64,000 nucleotides of DNA from Planosporangium thailandense (lineage in GTDB: Bacteria; Actinomycetota; Actinomycetes; Mycobacteriales; Micromonosporaceae), in NCBI RefSeq assembly GCF_011947195.1, contig NZ_JAATVY010000002.1:248001-312000 (forward strand), given 5' to 3'. Both the position numbers and the translations under genes were made by a program. The notes below the pieces were generated by a model. It did no database searches. It saw only the letters and a program-made list of their open reading frames with translations, and was not told the origin of the DNA. Positions 57,640-64,000 of this stretch are shown here, piece by piece. How positions within the stretch are numbered: the stretch's first letter is position 1; each line of letters starts with the position of its first letter.

Positions 57640-59181
57640 GTGACCACACGCCTGCAACGTCCGGCGAGCAGAGTGAGCCGGAGAACCACCGTGCGGGACC
57701 TAGAAAGCTTCGAGATCATCCCAGAGCCGCCGCCGCCCAACGGGGTCCCCCGGTCGGCGTGGTTCCGCACCCGCCGCCGCCCCACCTGGTACCGCTCGTA
57801 CGCGGCCCTCCTGATCGTGTTCGACTATGCGGCGGTCGCGCTCGCCAGCTTCACCGCGACCACCACCATCGACCGGGCGAAATCGGGCTTCCAGCAGAAC
57901 CTCGGCCTGTTCAACCTGATCGCGTACGTGCTGCTGCCGCTGGCCTGGCTGGCGGTGCTGTGGGCGCACGGCTCCTTCGACCGGCGCTACCTGGGCGGCG
58001 GCACCGACGAGTTCAAGCGGGTGGTCCGCGCCTCCTGGACGATGATCGCGATCGTGTCGTTTCTGGCGTTCGCCACGAAGACCCGCCTGTCCCGGCTCTC
58101 CGTCGGCATCGCCCTGCTCGGGGCGCTGCTGTTCATCGTGGTCCTGCGCTACGCCGCCCGCCGGCTGCTCTATCTGGCGCGCAAGAAAGGGCTCGCGACC
58201 CATCGCATGCTGCTGGTGGGCACGGTCCCCGAGGCGATGGACGTCCTCACGACCATCACCCGGAGCCCGGAGGCCGGACTCTCACCCGTCGGCATCCATG
58301 CGACCGAGGGCTATACGACCCAGCTTCAGGAGCCTCCCGTTCCCGTGTTCGCTGGCCGGGACGTGGTCGCGCTGGTCCGGGAGCTGGGCGCGGACACGGT
58401 GGCGGTCTGCGGAGCGGCCAGCACCGAGCCGGGTGAGCTGCGGCGCCTCGCGTGGCAGCTGGAAGGTACGGGCGTGGATCTGGTCGTGGCGCCCCAGCTG
58501 ACCGACATCGCGGGCCCCCGCGTACACATCCGCCCGGTCGAGGGCCTGCCGCTGCTCTACGTCGAAGAGCCGACCCTGTCCGGCCTGGCCTGGCTGTTCA
58601 AGAACCTCATCGACCGGTTGGCGGCTCTCGTCGGCCTGATCGTGCTGTTGCCGGTGTTCGTCGCCATCGCGATCGCGATCCGGATCTCCGACCCCGGTCC
58701 GGTGTTCTTCCGCCAGGCCCGGGTGGGCCGGGAAGGGCGCACCTTCCGCGTCTGGAAGTTCCGGACGATGTACACCGACGCCGAGGACCGCGTCGCGGAG
58801 CTGAAGGATCTGAACGAGACCGACGGGCTGCTGTTCAAGATCCGTAACGACCCGCGGGTCTTCCCGGTCGGCAAGTTGCTGCGCGCCACCTCCCTCGACG
58901 AGCTACCCCAGCTCATCAACGTGCTGATCGGTGAGATGTCGCTGGTCGGGCCACGTCCACTGCCCGCCGAGGACGGCGACTTCCTCGGCGACGTGCGCCG
59001 CCGGCTGCTGGTACGCCCGGGCATCACGGGGCTCTGGCAGGTATCCGGGCGCAGCGACCTGTCCTGGGACGATGCGGTCCGGCTCGACCTGTACTACGTC
59101 GACAACTGGTCGCTGGTGCTCGACCTGCACATCCTGTGGCGTACCGTCGGCGCGGTGCTGCGCCGCAAGGGCGCCTACTGA
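57640..59181 (+). CDS. Polyprenyl-phosphate sugar phosphotransferase (exopolysaccharide-priming enzyme)
   Basis: A 513-residue protein with four or five N-terminal transmembrane helices, a central cytoplasmic CoA-binding-like domain and a C-terminal bacterial sugar transferase domain (from about residue 318) with FRVWKFRTM, SLDELPQLINVLIGEMSLVG, and VRPGITGLWQVSGRS motifs. It transfers a sugar-1-phosphate to undecaprenyl phosphate, starting polymer assembly in the membrane. GTG start at 57640 with GGGAGG 8 nt upstream. It lies 186 bases after DUF2142 and is followed by a two-component pair. Confidence 0.93.
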   Translation: MTTRLQRPASRVSRRTTVRDLESFEIIPEPPPPNGVPRSAWFRTRRRPTWYRSYAALLIVFDYAAVALASFTATTTIDRAKSGFQQNLGLFNLIAYVLLPLAWLAVLWAHGSFDRRYLGGGTDEFKRVVRASWTMIAIVSFLAFATKTRLSRLSVGIALLGALLFIVVLRYAARRLLYLARKKGLATHRMLLVGTVPEAMDVLTTITRSPEAGLSPVGIHATEGYTTQLQEPPVPVFAGRDVVALVRELGADTVAVCGAASTEPGELRRLAWQLEGTGVDLVVAPQLTDIAGPRVHIRPVEGLPLLYVEEPTLSGLAWLFKNLIDRLAALVGLIVLLPVFVAIAIAIRISDPGPVFFRQARVGREGRTFRVWKFRTMYTDAEDRVAELKDLNETDGLLFKIRNDPRVFPVGKLLRATSLDELPQLINVLIGEMSLVGPRPLPAEDGDFLGDVRRRLLVRPGITGLWQVSGRSDLSWDDAVRLDLYYVDNWSLVLDLHILWRTVGAVLRRKGAY

Positions 59182-59238
59182 CCCGCTGACCCCGTTCCAT
59201 ATTGCGCTGGTCTTCGCGCACGGGCGACGATCAGCGGC

Positions 59239-60456
59239 GTGCGGACCAACCTGTCGGCCGCGGTGGCGGTCCTGGCGCTGCTCGCCGCGCTGATCGGCAC
59301 GGTCTGGGCGGTGCTGCGGCTGCGTGCCCGGCCGGGCATCGCCACCGCCGCGCAGCGGGCCACGTACGAGGTGCTGCACATCGCCGCGCTCGCCGCCGAG
59401 CCGCTGCAAGCCGGGCTCACCCAGGCCGCCGCCGGCAAGGCCGTCCGCCACCTGCGAACCCTCACCGGGGCCACCGGCTTCGCGATCGCCTCGCGCGGGG
59501 GCATCCTGGCCCTCGACGGGGAGGGAGACCATCATCACGAGCAGCTGGAGGCGGCCGCCGCGAAGGTCGTCACGTCCGGCCGGTCGGCGGTGCTCGGCGA
59601 CCGGGAGCTCGCCTGTGACCTGCTCGACTGTCCGGTACGCGGCGGGGTCGTCGTACCTGTCGAGGGCGGCGGCCACGGCACCCAGGGCGCCCTGGTGGCG
59701 ATCAGCGACCGGCCGGTCGCTCCGGGGCTCGTCCAGGCCACCGTCGAGACCGCGCGCTGGGTGGCGGCACAGCTCGCCCTCGCCGAGCTGGACCTGTCGC
59801 GCTCCCGGCTGGCCCGCGCCGAGGTACGCGCCCTGCGCGCGCAGATTAGCCCGCACTTCATCTACAACGCGCTCACCGCGATCGCGTCCTTCGTGCGCAC
59901 CGACCCCGAGCGGGCCCGGGAGCTGATCCTCGAGTTCGCCGAGTTCACCCGGTACTCCTTCCGCGCACACGGCGAGTTCACCACCCTCGCCGACGAGCTG
60001 CGCTCGATCGACCGGTACCTGACGATCGAACGGGCGCGCTTCGGCGAACGCCTGGACGTCCGGCTCCAGATCGCTCCCGAAGTGCTGCCGGTCGGGCTGC
60101 CGTTCCTGTGCCTGCAGCCACTGGTGGAAAACGCGGTCCGCCACGGGCTGTCCCGCAAACCGGGGGTCGGCATGATCAGCATCGTGGCCCGGGACGCGGG
60201 CGCCGAGTGCCACATCACGGTCGAGGACGACGGTGTCGGGATGGACCCGTCGGTCCTCGGTGGGCCGGCAGCGGGCGAGGACGAGGCGACCGAGGCCGGC
60301 CAGCACGTAGGTCTGAGCAATGTGGACGAACGCCTGCGGTCGGTCTTCGGTGACGAGTTCGGGCTGGTGGTCGAGACCGCGCCGGGCGCGGGGACGAAGG
60401 TGAGTATGCGCATCCCGAAGTTTCATCCCGCCGTACGGGCCAGGAGCGCCGCGTGA
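59239..60456 (+). CDS. LytS/YehU-type sensor histidine kinase
   Basis: A 405-residue kinase. One N-terminal transmembrane helix and a GAF-like region (about 45-190) precede the His_kinase motif RAQISPHFIYNALTAIASF (phospho-His near residue 207) and an HATPase domain with LVENAVRHGLSRKPGVG and DDGVGM. The sensor part is atypically short of membrane helices for LytS. GTG start without a clear ribosome binding site. It overlaps the response-regulator gene by 4 nt. Proximity to the priming glycosyltransferase suggests control of the glycan genes, which is inference. Confidence 0.9.
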   Translation: MRTNLSAAVAVLALLAALIGTVWAVLRLRARPGIATAAQRATYEVLHIAALAAEPLQAGLTQAAAGKAVRHLRTLTGATGFAIASRGGILALDGEGDHHHEQLEAAAAKVVTSGRSAVLGDRELACDLLDCPVRGGVVVPVEGGGHGTQGALVAISDRPVAPGLVQATVETARWVAAQLALAELDLSRSRLARAEVRALRAQISPHFIYNALTAIASFVRTDPERARELILEFAEFTRYSFRAHGEFTTLADELRSIDRYLTIERARFGERLDVRLQIAPEVLPVGLPFLCLQPLVENAVRHGLSRKPGVGMISIVARDAGAECHITVEDDGVGMDPSVLGGPAAGEDEATEAGQHVGLSNVDERLRSVFGDEFGLVVETAPGAGTKVSMRIPKFHPAVRARSAA

Positions 60457-61238
60457 CCGCCGACCACCCCCGCGCCCCGGCTGCCCGCCTGCGGGTGCTC
60501 GCCGTCGACGACGAGCCGCCCGCGCTCGACGAGCTCGCGTTCCTGCTGCGGGCGGACCCGCGGGTGGCGACGGTCAGCACCGCCGCCGACGCGACCGAGG
60601 CGCTGCGGGTCCTGCGCGACACTGACGTCGATGTCGTGTTCCTCGACATCCGCATGCCGGGGCTGGACGGCATGGAGCTGGCCCGGGTGCTCGGCCGGTT
60701 CGCGAGACCCCCGGCCGTCGTGTTCGTCACCGCGTACGACGACCGGGCCGCGGAGGCGTTCGACCTCGGGGTCACCGACTACGTCCGCAAGCCGGTACAG
60801 CCCGACCGGATCGCGGAGTCGCTGCGGCGGGTGCTCGCCGGCCGCCTCGTCGCCGCGCACCCGGCGGTCGCCGCTGCCCGGGAGCGCGCCGACGACCCGA
60901 CCATCCCGGTCGAGCTGGCCGGTCGTACCAGGATGCTGCCCCGGTCGGCGGTGCGGTGGGTCGAGGCGCAGGGCGACTACGCCCGCCTGCACACCGCCGA
61001 CGGCTCGCACCTGGTACGGGTGCCGCTCGCGACGCTTGCTGAGCGCTGGGCGGACGCCGGGTTCGTCCGCGTCCACCGCTCCTACCTGGTGCAGCTCAAG
61101 CTGATCAGCGAGCTGCGGCTGACGGGCAGCGGGTACGTCGTGGTGGTCAACGGCCGCGAGCTGCCGGTGTCCCGCCGGCACACCCGGGAGCTGAAGGATC
61201 GGCTGGTCCGCGCCGCGAAGCAGAGCTGGGGCGGCTAG
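60453..61238 (+). CDS. LytTR-family response regulator
   Basis: A 261-residue regulator. The receiver domain has phospho-acceptor Asp65 in VVFLDIRMPGLDG and the conserved lysine in DYVRKPVQ. The C-terminal LytTR DNA-binding domain is seen in the segments VRWVEAQGDYARLHTADGSH, and FVRVHRSYLVQLKLI. LytTR regulators often control envelope, exopolysaccharide and virulence genes. The GTG overlaps the sensor kinase stop, so the two are cotranscribed; its stop shares CTAG with the convergent Uma2 gene. Confidence 0.92.
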   Translation: MTADHPRAPAARLRVLAVDDEPPALDELAFLLRADPRVATVSTAADATEALRVLRDTDVDVVFLDIRMPGLDGMELARVLGRFARPPAVVFVTAYDDRAAEAFDLGVTDYVRKPVQPDRIAESLRRVLAGRLVAAHPAVAAARERADDPTIPVELAGRTRMLPRSAVRWVEAQGDYARLHTADGSHLVRVPLATLAERWADAGFVRVHRSYLVQLKLISELRLTGSGYVVVVNGRELPVSRRHTRELKDRLVRAAKQSWGG

Positions 61239-61810
61239 AAGATCTCGGCGGGGTCGACGGTGAGCGGGAACGGCTCGTCACTCTTCCACTGTTCACCCGG
61301 ACGGACCACCGCGCGCTCGGCGTAGCTGCCGTCGTCGGCGAGGGTGAGCACGGTGAGGGTCTGCTGGTCCGGGTCGGCGATCCAGTACTGCGGGATGCCG
61401 GCGACCGCGTAGTAGTGCCGTTTGGTGACCAGGTCGTGTCGCCGGTTGTACTTCGACAGCACCTCGACCACGATCAGCACATCGGACGGGTCCAGGTGGT
61501 CGGCGTCGCGCTGCTTGAACGCGGCCGCGACCGCGAGCAGCGCGTCCGGCTCGTAGTAGGTCATGCCGCCGCGCACGGCGACACCGCTCTCCATCGAGGT
61601 CAGCAGGTGCCGCGGCGCCTGCAGGGTCAGCAGCCGGCAGAGATGGGCTGCGATGCCGTTGTGGTACACGTCGGCGCGTGGGCTCACCACCAGGCTCCCG
61701 TCGATGATCTCGTACTTCATCGTGTTGTCGGGTGGGAGCCGCTTCAGGTCGTCCACGGTCCAGGGCTCGCCGTAGCGAGGCAGGGCCAGCGGGCTGGTAT
61801 CCACCGTCAT
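61235..61810 (-). CDS. Uma2-family (DUF820) endonuclease-like protein
   Basis: A 191-residue protein with a PD-(D/E)xK-like fold: WTVDDLKRLPPDNTMKYEII, then YEPDALLAV, VLIVVEVLSKYNRRHDLVTK, and RHYYAVAGIPQYWIAD. The family is widespread in cyanobacteria and actinobacteria as predicted restriction-like nucleases; no activity is established. It is the intact relative of the pseudogene at 45383. ATG start. Convergent with the LytTR gene (stops overlap in CTAG) and followed upstream by DnaA-box-like sites. Confidence 0.85.
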   Translation of the reverse strand: MTVDTSPLALPRYGEPWTVDDLKRLPPDNTMKYEIIDGSLVVSPRADVYHNGIAAHLCRLLTLQAPRHLLTSMESGVAVRGGMTYYEPDALLAVAAAFKQRDADHLDPSDVLIVVEVLSKYNRRHDLVTKRHYYAVAGIPQYWIADPDQQTLTVLTLADDGSYAERAVVRPGEQWKSDEPFPLTVDPAEIF

Positions 61811-61848
61811 GCCTCCGATCCTGCCGAACCCGTCCGGCGTCGCGCTAC

Positions 61849-61872
61849 TTATCCACAGCGTAGCTGTCCACA
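61849..61872 (+). promoter_or_regulatory. Pair of DnaA-box-like 9-mers
   Basis: TTATCCACA (61849-61857), an exact match to the classical DnaA box, and CTGTCCACA (61864-61872), one mismatch to TTGTCCACA, lie in the same orientation 6 bases apart, between the start of the Uma2 gene and the end of the lipoprotein gene. With the cluster at 399-494 this is the second DnaA-box-like group in the window. Confidence 0.45.
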
Positions 61873-61901
61873 GGCGGACCCAGGGCTTGACAGCGGCCGG
61901 A

Positions 61902-62729
61902 TCAGCGCTGCTCGACCGTGACGTTCCCGCTGCCGCTGTGCAGCGTGATGCGGTGCGCCGCCGAGTCGGAGACCGGCACGTGTACCCGGGAGTTCCCGGA
62001 CGAAGTGGTCGCCCGGACCCGGTAGCTCTGCCCGCCCGGCACGGTCACGCGTACGTTGCCGCTGCCGCTGGCGGCGTCCACGTCCTGCGCCACGGCCAGG
62101 ACCAGCGTCGTGTTGCCCGACCCGGTGTGGGCCGTCGCGCTCGAACCCCGCAGCCCGGTCGCGTCGATGTTGCCGGAGCCGGCCTGGGCGATGGCCGCGC
62201 CCGCCACCCCGGTCAGCCGCAGGTTCCCGGAGTCGGTGCGGGTCACGACCGCACCGCCGATCGAGGACAGTTCGATGTTGCCGGAACCGGCACGGGCGGT
62301 GACGTCACCGGACGCGCCGCGCACCCGGATGTCCCCGGAGCCGACGTCGACCGACGCGGTCGCGATGTCGGTGAGCGTGAGGTTGCCCGAGCCGTTGTGC
62401 CCGGTGACCCGCAGGTTGCTCGCTCCGGTCACCTCGTAGTCGACCGAGCAGCCCCGACCGCACGAGGTGTTCAGGACCAGGCGGTCGCCCTGCACGGAGT
62501 CGGTGGACCCCGGCTTGGCGCCGGAGTACCGGACGCGACGTTTCACGTGAACCGAACCGTCCGAGGACCCGGACACGGTGACCCCGCCGGAGCCGCCCGT
62601 GATGGCGACCGTCGTGATCGTGCCCGTCAGAGCCCGCTCGTCGCGGATCTCCTTGTCGGGGAGCAGGCCGCAGCCGCCCAGCAGCACAACCGTAGCCACG
62701 CCGGCCCCGCCAGCCATCAGCATCCTCAC
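61902..62729 (-). CDS. DUF4097-like lipoprotein with GSGN repeats
   Basis: A 275-residue predicted lipoprotein: a hydrophobic signal ends with lipobox LLGGC at Cys20. The rest is composed of many short beta-strand units containing GSGNI, GSGDI or DSGNL, as in DUF4097/adhesin-like beta-helix proteins; two extra Cys occur in SCGRGCSVD. It would be anchored outside the membrane. GTG start at 62729 (an ATG two codons later is possible). It is divergent from a two-component system that may regulate it. Its ligand is unknown. Confidence 0.85.
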   Translation of the reverse strand: MRMLMAGGAGVATVVLLGGCGLLPDKEIRDERALTGTITTVAITGGSGGVTVSGSSDGSVHVKRRVRYSGAKPGSTDSVQGDRLVLNTSCGRGCSVDYEVTGASNLRVTGHNGSGNLTLTDIATASVDVGSGDIRVRGASGDVTARAGSGNIELSSIGGAVVTRTDSGNLRLTGVAGAAIAQAGSGNIDATGLRGSSATAHTGSGNTTLVLAVAQDVDAASGSGNVRVTVPGGQSYRVRATTSSGNSRVHVPVSDSAAHRITLHSGSGNVTVEQR

Positions 62730-62861
62730 GTCCGTAGACGCTATGGGCACGGACGCCTGACCCACATCCGGGACACTCCCCGAGTCAGCCCTGATGATCT
62801 CCACCGAATGTTCACACCGGTCGGCGATCCTCTCCACACCGGATCAATAGAGTGCGGCGGT

Positions 62862-63548
62862 ATGAGCCAACGCCGTGTACTGGTCGTGGAGGACGAGCGG
62901 ACGATCGCCGAGTCGGTCGCCGCGCGGCTGCGCGCCGAAGGCTTCGCCGTCGATCTCGCCCACGACGGCCCGACCGCGGTCGCCAGGGCGCAGGCGCTCC
63001 ACCCCGACCTGGTGGTGCTGGACGTCATGCTGCCCGGCTTCGACGGGCTGGAGGTGTGCCGCCGCCTCCAGGCCGACCGGCCGGTGCCGGTACTGATGCT
63101 GACCGCGCGCGACGACGAGACCGACCTGCTCGTGGGGCTGGCGGTCGGGGCCGACGACTACCTCACCAAGCCGTTCTCGATGCGGGAGTTGGCGGCCCGG
63201 GTGCACGCGCTGCTGCGGCGGATGGACAAGCTGGCGGGTACGGCCAACCACCAACCGGCGGCCATCACCGTCGGTGACCTGGAGATCAACCGAGCCGAGC
63301 GGCGGGTCCGCCGGGCCGGCGTCGAGGCGCACCTCACCCCGATCGAGTTCGACCTGCTGGTCCATCTGGCCAGCCGGCCCCGCACCGTACTGCCGCGCGA
63401 ACGCCTGCTCGCCGAGGTGTGGGGCTGGTCCGACGCGTCCGGCACCCGTACCGTCGACAGCCACATCAAGGCCCTGCGGCGCAAGCTCGGACCGGACCTG
63501 ATCCGCACCGTGCACGGCGTGGGGTACGCGCTCGAGGTGCCGGCCTGA
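62862..63548 (+). CDS. OmpR/PhoB-family response regulator
   Basis: A 228-residue regulator. The receiver has phospho-acceptor Asp54 in VVLDVMLPGFDG and the conserved lysine in DDYLTKPFS; the C-terminal winged-helix domain is seen in PIEFDLLVHLASRP and RTVDSHIKALRRKLG. ATG at 62862. Its stop overlaps the kinase start in TGATG, so it forms an operon with the kinase. It is divergent from the lipoprotein gene. Confidence 0.95.
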   Translation: MSQRRVLVVEDERTIAESVAARLRAEGFAVDLAHDGPTAVARAQALHPDLVVLDVMLPGFDGLEVCRRLQADRPVPVLMLTARDDETDLLVGLAVGADDYLTKPFSMRELAARVHALLRRMDKLAGTANHQPAAITVGDLEINRAERRVRRAGVEAHLTPIEFDLLVHLASRPRTVLPRERLLAEVWGWSDASGTRTVDSHIKALRRKLGPDLIRTVHGVGYALEVPA

Positions 63549-64000
63549 TGGATCTCCTGCCGCGCCCGCTCGACCCGCTGCGTTCGATCAAGGTGAAGCT
63601 CGGCATCACGCTCGTCGGCGCCGGTGCCGCCGGGATCGCGGTGTTCACCTACGCGCTCGGGTTTTTCCCGCCGGTCACCTCACTCACCGCGATCGCCGTC
63701 GCGCTGATCACGTCGCAGGTGCTCGCGCACGGGATGACCGCACCGCTGCGGGAGATGACCGCCGCCGCGCGCGCCATGGCGCGCGGGGACTACAGCCGAC
63801 GCGTACGCGCGACCTCGCGCGACGAGGTCGGTCAGCTCGCGGAGGCGTTCAATCACATGGCCGCCGATCTCGCATCCGCCGACCAGCAGCGGCGGGAGCT
63901 CATCGCGAACGTGTCGCACGAGCTGCGTACCCCGATCTCCGCACTGCGGGCGGTACTGGAGAACATCGTCGACGGGGTGGCGAGCGCCGACCCGGCGACG
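63548..64000 (+). CDS. HAMP-domain sensor histidine kinase (N-terminal part, runs off the right edge)
   Basis: The first 151 codons only. Two hydrophobic segments with a very short linker (about 15-35 and 37-60), a HAMP domain (APLREMTAAARAMARGDYS, then RDEVGQLAEAFNHM) and the dimerisation/phosphoacceptor helix with ANVSHELRTPISAL, phospho-His at residue 124. The sensing loop outside the membrane is almost absent, so an intramembrane or lipoprotein-linked signal is plausible. The catalytic ATPase domain is outside the window. Overlaps the regulator gene by one base. Confidence 0.92.
   Translation, partial: MDLLPRPLDPLRSIKVKLGITLVGAGAAGIAVFTYALGFFPPVTSLTAIAVALITSQVLAHGMTAPLREMTAAARAMARGDYSRRVRATSRDEVGQLAEAFNHMAADLASADQQRRELIANVSHELRTPISALRAVLENIVDGVASADPAT

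Noticed and set aside
54958-57657. 899-codon open frame opposite the Fpg/Nei and DUF2142 genes
   Set aside because: No domain, no ribosome binding site, and both plus-strand genes are firm.

Overview
The window is a high-GC actinobacterial chromosome segment. Genes are dense, GTG starts are common, and several starts look leaderless. A dnaK-grpE-dnaJ-hspR operon and a clpB gene both sit under HspR-type inverted repeats, and the order clpB / pyrE / class II fba / purA resembles the conserved core of Streptomyces and Micromonosporaceae. I infer a member of the Micromonosporaceae (Actinoplanes, Micromonospora, Dactylosporangium type). The genus cannot be fixed from the sequence. I see no rRNA, tRNA, insertion sequence, prophage or CRISPR array.

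Layout, left to right. 0-10.5 kb: a truncated Gly/Pro/His-rich gene, a cluster of DnaA-box-like 9-mers and a prepilin peptidase, then a tightly packed minus-strand run of two dynamin-like GTPases, a fructosamine-kinase-like gene, moaA, moaD and a PHP-UvrD fusion. 10.5-19.1 kb: the heat-shock block (dnaK-grpE-dnaJ-hspR and clpB), with two small uncharacterised genes between the two units. 19.1-25.1 kb: small conserved and membrane proteins, a short-chain dehydrogenase, pyrE, an ArsR-type regulator, a 54-residue ORF, DedA and DUF2127 membrane proteins. 25.1-36.2 kb: an AmmeMemoRadiSam-type radical SAM enzyme with a CoA-disulfide-reductase-like flavoprotein, fba, a LOG-family protein, DUF3151, a MinD/ParA-like ATPase, a divergent diacylglycerol-kinase-like protein, purA and purD.

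36.2-46.2 kb: a lipid cassette (SCP2-like protein, acyl-CoA dehydrogenase, acyl-CoA synthetase) divergent from a TetR regulator with a clear palindromic operator between them; rhomboid protease plus cyclophilin; CorA; an aminotransferase; a decayed Uma2-type gene; a CBS-pair protein. 46.2-61.2 kb: guaB1, then an envelope-glycopolymer region. It holds a nucleotidyltransferase, a CDP-alcohol phosphatidyltransferase and a flippase-like protein on the plus strand; a TPR-GGDEF protein, a Wzy-like polymerase and a family 4 glycosyltransferase on the minus strand; then an Fpg/Nei glycosylase, a DUF2142 membrane protein and a polyprenyl-phosphate sugar phosphotransferase, followed by a LytS/LytTR two-component pair. 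61.2-64 kb: an intact Uma2-type gene, a DUF4097-like lipoprotein and the start of an OmpR-type two-component system.

The most distinctive non-gene features are a small family of 13-21 bp-stem palindromes whose arms co-vary between copies and which lie at gene ends, a 25-bp-stem palindrome holding the stop codons of both flanking convergent genes, and two short tandem duplications at convergent junctions, each of which duplicates a stop codon.
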